Part shown: piece after piece, positions 58,528-64,000 of the stretch
How the letters are laid out: every line of letters begins with the position of its first letter
Numbering within the stretch: position 1 is the first letter of the stretch
Assembly (NCBI RefSeq): GCF_014646055.1
Contig: NZ_BMMS01000006.1
Span: 116,882 to 180,881 of the forward strand
From: Wenjunlia tyrosinilytica
GTDB taxonomy: Bacteria > Actinomycetota > Actinomycetes > Streptomycetales > Streptomycetaceae
Length of the DNA: 64,000 bases
Direction of reading: 5' to 3'
The notes under the pieces: generated by a model
The model's input: the letters and a program-made list of their open reading frames with translations, nothing else
What the model was told of the DNA's origin: nothing
Databases searched by the model: none
Translations under genes and position numbers: made by a program

Positions 58528-60030
58528 ATGGGCAGGGCCGGGAGGCGACACGTCGTGGGTACGGAGATCCGGCGTTGGGAGTCGGGTGCGCTGGCGCACG
58601 CCGTCAGCGACCCGTTCGGACAGGGCCCTCTGCCCTGGCTGCGCGACAGCGAGCAGTACCTCGACGACAAGGGGCAGGTGGTGCCCTGGTACGCCCGGCC
58701 CGCCGACGGCCGGGCGGGCTCGACCGGCACCCACACCGAGCCCCGCACGGCCGACGACGTCCACCGCCAGATCAAAGGTTTCGCCTCCTCCGGCTCCGTG
58801 GCCCCGGGGGAGTCGATCGACTTCCGGATCACCGTCGATCCGCCGCAGCAGTTCAGCGTGGACGTCTACCGCATCGGCCACTACGGCGGGGACGGCGCCC
58901 GGCACATCACCGCGAGCCCGAGACTGTCGGGGATCGTGCAGCCGATGCCGCTCGTGGCCGGGCGGACCGTCTCCTGCCACCACTGGTGGCTGTCCTGGCG
59001 GCTCCAGATCCCCTCCTACTGGAGCAGCGGGGCGTACGTCGCCGTGCTCACCACCGCCGACGGATACCGCAGCCACATCCCGTTCACCGTCCGGGACGAC
59101 CGGCCCGCCGACCTCTTGCTGGTCCTGCCGGACCTGACCTGGCAGGCGTACAACCTCTATCCCGAGGACGGCCGCACGGGGGCGAGCCTCTACCACGCCT
59201 GGGACGAGCACGGGCGGCTGCTGGGGGAGGACGAGGCCGCGGTCACCGTCTCGTTCGACCGCCCCTACGCGGGCGCGGGGCTGCCGCTCCACGTGGGCCA
59301 TGCCTACGACTTCATCCGCTGGGCCGACCGGTGGGGCTACGACGTCGCCCACGCCGACACCCGGGACCTGCATGCCGGGCGGATCGATCCTTCGCGCTAC
59401 CGCGGCCTGGTCTTCGCAGGTCACGACGAGTACTGGACCGCCCCGATGCGCAAGGCGGTCGAGCGGGCCAGGGATGCAGGAACGTCTTTGGTGTTCCTCT
59501 CCGCCAACACCATGTACTGGCAAGTGGAACTCGGCCCCTCCCCCTCGGGGGACCAGGACCGGCTTCTGCGGTGCCGCAAGCACCGCCGCGACCGGCGGGG
59601 CCGCTCGGCGCTGTGGCGGGAGGCCGGCATGCCCGAGCAGCTGTTGCTCGGCATCCAGTACGCCGGCCGGGTCCCCGAGCCCGCCCCCCTGGTCGTGCGG
59701 AACGCCGACCACTGGATGTGGGAGGCCACGGGTGCGGGGGAGGGAGACGAGCTGTCCGGGCTCGTCGCCGGGGAGGCCGACCGCTACTACCCGCGGACCG
59801 CCCTGCCCGAGTACCGGGGGCGGATCCTGCTGGCCCACTCCCCGTACGAGGACACCCAGGGGGTGCGCCGTCACCAGGAGACGTCGCTGTACCGCGCGCC
59901 CAGCGGAGCGCTGGTCTTCGCCGCGGGAACGTTTGCCTGGTCACCGGCGCTCGACCGCCCGGGTCACGTGGACGAGCGCATCCAGCGCACCACCGCCAAC
60001 CTCCTGGACCGCCTCTGCAAGCGCGGCTAG
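58528..60030 (+). CDS. N,N-dimethylformamidase beta-subunit-like protein
   Basis: 500 residues; ATG 58528 follows GGGGGAAG. An N-terminal beta-sandwich part (IKGFASSGSVAPGESIDFRITVDPPQQFSVDVYRIGHYGG) is followed by a domain (LLLVLPDLTWQAYNLYPEDGRTGASLYHAW; GLVFAGHDEYWTAPMRKAVERA; LVFLSANTMYWQVEL) matching the C-terminal domain family of the dimethylformamidase large subunit. Many Streptomyces carry a stand-alone copy like this; no small subunit gene adjoins. The reaction is not known. No signal peptide. Confidence 0.85.
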   Translation: MGRAGRRHVVGTEIRRWESGALAHAVSDPFGQGPLPWLRDSEQYLDDKGQVVPWYARPADGRAGSTGTHTEPRTADDVHRQIKGFASSGSVAPGESIDFRITVDPPQQFSVDVYRIGHYGGDGARHITASPRLSGIVQPMPLVAGRTVSCHHWWLSWRLQIPSYWSSGAYVAVLTTADGYRSHIPFTVRDDRPADLLLVLPDLTWQAYNLYPEDGRTGASLYHAWDEHGRLLGEDEAAVTVSFDRPYAGAGLPLHVGHAYDFIRWADRWGYDVAHADTRDLHAGRIDPSRYRGLVFAGHDEYWTAPMRKAVERARDAGTSLVFLSANTMYWQVELGPSPSGDQDRLLRCRKHRRDRRGRSALWREAGMPEQLLLGIQYAGRVPEPAPLVVRNADHWMWEATGAGEGDELSGLVAGEADRYYPRTALPEYRGRILLAHSPYEDTQGVRRHQETSLYRAPSGALVFAAGTFAWSPALDRPGHVDERIQRTTANLLDRLCKRG

Positions 60031-60059
60031 CCCGCTCGCGGCCCGGATACGATCGCGCC

Positions 60060-60614
60060 ATGGCCCGACCGATACCGTCCTGGATCGCCGTGACAGGTCT
60101 CACAGCGTCAGCGCTCGTCACGCTCTCCGTTCTCGCTTTCCAGGCGGACGGATCCCCGGCCGAACACTCCGCCGGGAAGGCGCGAACACCGAGCGCGGGA
60201 CCCTCGCGTCCGAGCGGCAAGCCGCGCCCGCCGAAATCCCCCGCCGTTCCGGGGAAGTCGGGAACGGGAAAGCGGGTCGTCTATTCACTGAGCCAGGACC
60301 GGGCGTGGCTGGTGGATTCGACCGGAGCGCAGATCGCCACTTTCCCGGTGTGGCCGGGAACGCTGGATCCGGCACTGGGCGAACAGCGGGTCTACGCGAG
60401 GAAGGAGGCGACCACGGGAGGCGACGGCGTCGCCATTGAACATGTCGTATATTTCGGCACCGCCCGGGGGATCGGTTTCTCCGCCGCCGTGGACGGCTCG
60501 TCGCCGAAGCCGGTACCCGGCCGCAGGACGGGCGGCATACGGGTGCGCCCCGCCGAGGGCGACCGGCTCTGGAGGTTCTCCGCGGTGGGCACCACGGTCT
60601 TCGTGGTCCGCTGA
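60060..60614 (+). CDS. L,D-transpeptidase-like (YkuD) protein lacking the catalytic Cys
   Basis: 184 residues; ATG 60060, six bases after TACGAT, so probably leaderless. Residues 8-28 are a membrane anchor or signal; a Pro/Lys/Ser linker follows. The C-terminal 115 residues resemble a YkuD domain: RVVYSLSQDRAWLVDSTGAQIATFPVWPGT and IEHVVYFGTARGIGFSA. In place of the catalytic S-H-G-C-I-R segment it has RTGGIRVRPAEG, so histidine and cysteine are both replaced. It should not cross-link peptidoglycan but may bind it. Confidence 0.72.
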   Translation: MARPIPSWIAVTGLTASALVTLSVLAFQADGSPAEHSAGKARTPSAGPSRPSGKPRPPKSPAVPGKSGTGKRVVYSLSQDRAWLVDSTGAQIATFPVWPGTLDPALGEQRVYARKEATTGGDGVAIEHVVYFGTARGIGFSAAVDGSSPKPVPGRRTGGIRVRPAEGDRLWRFSAVGTTVFVVR

Positions 60615-60789
60615 CCGCCCGGCGTCCCCTGACCGCCCGGCCCCGTACCGGCGGGCTTCACCTCGCGGGACTCACACCGCTGGATCATGTACCCGTCGTG
60701 GGGCTCCATACCATCGGGCGGGCCCAGAGGGGCCGTATACCGCTACGTAGGAGAGAATCGGTAGCGGCCCAGACGAGCGGGGAGGACAC

Positions 60790-61704
<915 letters not shown>

Positions 61705-61861
61705 GCCACCCCCAATACGCACGCGCCGGGCCCCGCACCGGGCCCGGCGCGCCCGTCGCCCCCGCCCGCGGACCCGGGAACGGCCGTCCTTGGCCAGGGC
61801 GTTCTCCGGCGAGACGGTCCCCGGCGGCGCGATCCCCGGCGAGACGGTCCCCGGCAACGAT

Positions 61862-61891
61862 GAAGGCCCCACTCGATCGAGTGGGGCCTTC
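61862..61891. terminator. Perfect palindromic terminator between purC and tRNA-Gly
   Basis: GAAGGCCCCACTCGA and its complement TCGAGTGGGGCCTTC form a perfect 15-bp inverted repeat with no spacer bases. It lies six bases past the 3' end of the minus-strand tRNA and can also end purC transcripts. Confidence 0.9.
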
Positions 61892-61896
61892 GTATG

Positions 61897-61972
61897 TGGA
61901 GCGGACGACGGGATTCGAACCCGCGACCCTCACCTTGGCAAGGTGATGCTCTACCAACTGAGCCACGTCCGC
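61897..61972 (-). tRNA. tRNA-Gly (anticodon GCC)
   Basis: 76 bases including an encoded CCA (61897-61899). Acceptor stem GCGGACG/CGTCCGC, D-arm with AGTTGGTA loop, anticodon stem TCACC/GGTGA with loop TTGCCAA, and canonical T-arm GCGGG-TTCGAAT-CCCGT. Standard elongator glycine tRNA reading GGC and GGT. Confidence 0.97.
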
Positions 61973-62084
61973 ATGGTGCCGCCGAGCGGATTCCCTCTCG
62001 GGGCCGCCGGTGCGAGGACTACTCTACCGGATCCTCCGGAGTGCTCGGGCGGTGCCCTTGCGGAGGCTCCCGGGAGGGAGTCAG

Positions 62085-62156
62085 AGCGGGTGACAGGGAT
62101 TGCACACTGCGCCTCCCCCTTGGAAAGGGGGCGCTCTACTACTGAGCTACACCCGC
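62085..62156 (-). tRNA. Atypical tRNA-Gly (anticodon TCC), degenerate D-loop and T-arm
   Basis: 72 bases, no encoded CCA. The acceptor stem GCGGGTG/CACCCGC, D-stem GCTC/GAGC and a very strong anticodon stem CCCCC/GGGGG with loop TTTCCAA are intact. However, the D-loop is AGTAGTA, without the GG that normally contacts the T-loop, and the T-arm reads CAGTG-TGCAATC-CCTGT: the stem hardly pairs and TTC is replaced by TGC. A shifted pairing GCAG/CTGT gives a four-base stem and ten-base loop. Both halves of the D-loop/T-loop contact are thus altered together. Confidence 0.85.
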
Positions 62157-62249
62157 GAGATCCGGTTCCACTTGCCTTGCGGCCCGTGTCCCCGGCGCGT
62201 GCCAGAACCATAGCGGATCAACCGGGGTGCCTGTCCAATCCGTTCAAGT

Positions 62250-62290
62250 GCGGTCCCCGCCCGCCATGTTGACGGTCGGGCGGGGGCCGC
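62250..62290 (-). terminator. Terminator of lsr2
   Basis: GCGGTCCCCGCCCG and CGGGCGGGGGCCGC form a 14-position stem with one mismatch and a 13-base loop, 22 bases past the lsr2 stop. Confidence 0.82.
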
Positions 62291-62311
62291 GCTCGGGCCG
62301 GTGGCGGGAAG

Positions 62312-62629
62312 TCAGCTCGCCTCGGCGAAAGCCTCGTAGACCTTCTTGGGGATGCGGCCGCGCGGGGGAACGTCCATCCCGTGGGAGCGGGCCCACGCGC
62401 GCACGGTGGCCGGGTCCGGCGCGACGGACGTCGTGCGGTACGCCCGGCCCGACTTGCTGCGGCGGCGGCCGGCACCGACGAAGGGGGCGAGCGCGTCACG
62501 CAATTTGTCGGCGTTGGCCGAGGAAAGGTCGATCTCGTACGTCTTTCCGTCGAGGCCAAAGGAGACCGTTTCTGCCGCTTCACCGCCGTCGATGTCGTCG
62601 AAGAGGGTGACCACTACGCGCTGAGCCAT
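62312..62629 (-). CDS. lsr2: Nucleoid-associated protein Lsr2
   Basis: 105 residues; ATG 62629 with AAGGACC upstream. N-terminal dimerisation domain (AQRVVVTLFDDIDGGEAAETVSFGLDGKTYEIDLSSANADKLRDALAPFV), a basic linker (GAGRRRSKSGRAYR), and the C-terminal AT-hook-like DNA-binding domain with VRAWARSHGMDVPPRGRIPKKVYEAF, in which RGR enters the minor groove. Lsr2 silences AT-rich foreign DNA and represses antibiotic clusters. An AT-rich stretch lies in its own upstream region, suggesting autoregulation. Confidence 0.97.
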   Translation of the reverse strand: MAQRVVVTLFDDIDGGEAAETVSFGLDGKTYEIDLSSANADKLRDALAPFVGAGRRRSKSGRAYRTTSVAPDPATVRAWARSHGMDVPPRGRIPKKVYEAFAEAS

Positions 62630-62649
62630 GGATGTCGGTCCTTATGGTC

Positions 62650-62760
62650 GGAGTATCCCGGTGTTTTCAATTGTCCAGGCGAACATATACCGCCGCATAT
62701 TGCGGAGCCCAGTTCCCGGAAGGGAAAGATACGTTTACTTTGTGGTTTTCTACAGGGGTG
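62650..62760. promoter_or_regulatory. AT-rich upstream region of lsr2
   Basis: An unusually AT-rich stretch for this genome, including TTTTCAATTG, AACATATAC, CGCATATTGCGG and GTTTACTTTGTGGTTTTC. It also holds the short palindrome CCGCA-TAT-TGCGG at 62693-62705. Plausible binding region for Lsr2 itself. Confidence 0.5.
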
Positions 62761-62866
62761 GCACGGGGTGATGCCCAACTGTGATCAAGGTCCGGAGGGG
62801 AAGGCTCCCTCGAAGGGCCGGTACCCTGTGGGGACAGCCTCACGCACCACACCACCGGGAGTGCCA

Positions 62867-63112
62867 GTGGCACGCGTCGTCGTCGACGTCATGCTCAAGC
62901 CGGAGATTCTCGACCCCCAGGGCCAGGCGGTGCAGCGAGCACTGCCGCGCCTGGGTTTTGGAGGAATCTCCGATGTTCGACAGGGCAAGCGATTTGAACT
63001 CGAGGTGGAGGGGCCGGTCGATGATGCCGCCCTCGCCCGTATCCGTGAGATGGCGGAGACGTTCCTCGCGAACACTGTCATCGAAGACTTCGCCGTGAAG
63101 GTGGAATCGTGA
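62867..63112 (+). CDS. purS: FGAM synthase subunit PurS
   Basis: 81 residues; GTG 62867 follows GGGAG (GTG 62861 is an in-frame alternative). Small dimerising subunit that bridges PurL and Pur[29 protein letters not shown] and [14 protein letters not shown] are the family signature. TACCCT at 62822-62827 may be its -10. First gene of purS-purQ-purL; the stop overlaps the purQ start by four bases (GTGA). Confidence 0.97.
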   Translation: MARVVVDVMLKPEILDPQGQAVQRALPRLGFGGISDVRQGKRFELEVEGPVDDAALARIREMAETFLANTVIEDFAVKVES

Positions 63113-63786
63113 CCGCTCGTATCGGAGTAGTCACATTCCCCGGATCGCTCGACGACCGTGACGCCCAGCGCGCGGTCCGGCTCGCGGGCGCGGAACCCGT
63201 CGCCCTGTGGCACCGCGACCCCGATCTGCGCCAGGTCGACGCGGTGGTCCTGCCCGGCGGCTTCTCCTACGGCGACTATCTGCGCGCCGGCGCCATCTCG
63301 CGTTTCTCTCCGGTGATGGAGACGATCATTGCGGGAGCCAAGGACGGCCTTCCGGTCCTCGGTATCTGCAACGGCTTCCAGGTGCTCACCGAGTCGCACC
63401 TACTGCCCGGCGCCATGCTGCGCAACAATCATCTGCACTTCGTCTGCCGCGATCAGCGCCTGCGTATCGAGAACGCGGACACCGCCTGGACCAACGCGTA
63501 CGAGCAGGACCAGGAGATCACCGTCCCGCTGAAGAACATGGACGGCCGCTACACCGCGGACGAGCGCACGCTGGACGAGCTGGAGGCGGAGGGACGGGTC
63601 ATCGCCCGCTACCTCGACGTCAACCCCAACGGCTCGCTGCGCGACATCGCCGGTATCACGAACGAGGCCGGGAACGTGGTCGGCCTCATGCCGCACCCCG
63701 AGCACGCCGTCGAGCCGCTGACCGGCCCGACCACCGAAGGGCTCGGCTTCTTCGCCTCGATCCTGAAGCGACTGGTGGACGCATGA
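63109..63786 (+). CDS. purQ: FGAM synthase glutaminase subunit PurQ
   Basis: 225 residues; GTG 63109 overlaps purS. Class I glutamine amidotransferase that supplies ammonia to PurL. Nucleophile elbow GICNGFQVL near residue 86, [17 protein letters not shown] near 45-61, and the catalytic HPEH ([13 protein letters not shown]) near 195. Complete. Its stop overlaps an ATG that opens the first of two duplicated 30-codon ORFs. Confidence 0.98.
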   Translation: MTARIGVVTFPGSLDDRDAQRAVRLAGAEPVALWHRDPDLRQVDAVVLPGGFSYGDYLRAGAISRFSPVMETIIAGAKDGLPVLGICNGFQVLTESHLLPGAMLRNNHLHFVCRDQRLRIENADTAWTNAYEQDQEITVPLKNMDGRYTADERTLDELEAEGRVIARYLDVNPNGSLRDIAGITNEAGNVVGLMPHPEHAVEPLTGPTTEGLGFFASILKRLVDA

Positions 63787-63875
63787 CTCTCGAGACCGGA
63801 ACGGCGAGTGAGCGACTGAGCGCCCCGTTCGGCGGCTATTGGACCACTGTCGCGCGAAGGAGCGAGCGAGCGTGA
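63783..63875 (+). CDS. Micro-ORF 1 of an 89-bp duplication between purQ and purL
   Basis: 30 codons, ATG 63783 overlapping the purQ stop (ATGA) and stop TGA 63873-63875 overlapping the next start. It begins [20 protein letters not shown]. The first five codons resemble the purL start (MTLDT). AAGGAG at 63857-63862 precedes the next GTG. Could be a translated leader peptide or only a coupling device; no family known. Confidence 0.5.
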   Translation: MTLETGTASERLSAPFGGYWTTVARRSERA

Positions 63876-63963
63876 CCCTTGACACCGGAACGGCGAGTGA
63901 GCGACTGAGCGCCCCGTTCGGCGGCTATTGGACCACTGTCGCGCGAAGGAGCGAGCGAGCGTG
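63795..63963 (+). repeat. 89-bp direct duplication in the purQ-purL junction
   Basis: Bases from 63795 recur at an offset of 89 from 63884, identical through to the sequence AAGGAGCGAGCGAGCGTGACC; each copy carries a ribosome binding site, a GTG start and a TGA stop. Confidence 0.95.
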
Positions 63964-63964
63964 A
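63872..63964 (+). CDS. Micro-ORF 2 of the duplication
   Basis: 30 codons, GTG 63872 overlapping the stop of micro-ORF 1 (GTGA) and stop TGA 63962-63964 overlapping the purL start. It differs from copy 1 in its first codons (MTLDTG in place of MTLETG) and is otherwise the same peptide. AAGGAG nine bases before the purL GTG is the purL ribosome binding site and lies inside it. Confidence 0.5.
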   Translation: MTLDTGTASERLSAPFGGYWTTVARRSERA

Positions 63965-64000
63965 CCCTCGATACCGTGAAGAATGCCGAGCAGAGCCCGG
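63961..64000 (+). CDS. purL: FGAM synthase large subunit PurL, N-terminus only
   Basis: 13 codons remain before the window ends: GTG 63961, reading MTLDTVKNAEQSP, the usual start of Streptomyces PurL. AAGGAG precedes it with nine bases between. PurL is the synthetase subunit of the PurSQL complex. Gene continues beyond the right edge. Confidence 0.85.
   Translation, partial: MTLDTVKNAEQSP

Noticed and set aside
62085..62156. Treating the UCC glycine tRNA as a pseudogene
   Set aside because: Acceptor, D and anticodon stems are perfect and the altered loops change together, which does not look like decay; listed as an atypical tRNA instead.

Overview
The window looks like the core chromosome of a Streptomyces species. 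The DNA is very GC-rich with strong third-position GC bias, leucine TTA codons are confined to a few genes, and genes typical of the genus are present: a dnaK-grpE-dnaJ-hspR operon and clpB with HAIR operators, Lsr2, XRE/DUF397 pairs and three FG-GAP proteins. The order dnaK ... clpB ... fba ... purA matches the Streptomyces coelicolor SCO3671-SCO3629 stretch as I remember it. A perfect ParB-binding parS site upstream of fba fits an origin-proximal position.

Layout. 1-5 kb: start of a probable ATPase gene, a TTA-containing XRE regulator with a small duplicated-motif partner, an AlaX-like tRNA-editing hydrolase, a Yip1-type membrane protein and an MFS transporter. 5.5-11 kb: a 33-copy 14-bp tandem array, then three paralogous secreted FG-GAP proteins. 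11-15 kb: a membrane Fe-S reductase and a glycosyltransferase. 15-25 kb: the HspR heat-shock regulon (dnaK operon, clpB), separated by small enzymes and an AraC regulator. 25-33 kb: a PIG-V-like mannosyltransferase, an aminotransferase, a tiny Gly/Cys/His-rich membrane protein, a DUF2617 and membrane spermidine-synthase pair, and a CoxG-like protein with a long repeat tail. 33-39.5 kb: aldose epimerase-pyrE, parS, fba, a DUF3151 protein and a three-gene tryptophan-to-anthranilate operon (dioxygenase, kynureninase, formamidase-like hydrolase).

39.5-47.3 kb is more accessory in character: methyltransferases, a serine hydrolase, a P450, a frameshifted small gene, and two XRE regulators followed by a tandem DUF397 gene. 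TTA codons are concentrated here, which predicts dependence on the bldA tRNA. 47-64 kb is built around purine synthesis (purA, purD, purC, purS-purQ-purL). It also holds a MarR/DJ-1 operon with a very clear operator, an aminotransferase/GntR pair, a SLATT-type membrane protein, proteins resembling an M48 peptidase, an L,D-transpeptidase and a diacylglycerol kinase that have lost their catalytic signatures, two glycine tRNAs and lsr2.

The strongest leads are: (1) a tRNA-Gly(UCC) whose D-loop and T-loop lack the usual GG and TTC elements, as in the Staphylococcus glycine tRNAs reserved for cell-wall synthesis; (2) an 89-bp direct duplication between purQ and purL that makes two 30-codon ORFs, chained by four-base stop/start overlaps; (3) the 14-bp array, and many other minisatellites lying just after stop codons; (4) a MarR operator that fully covers a leaderless promoter. 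All annotation is from reading the sequence; no database search was run.
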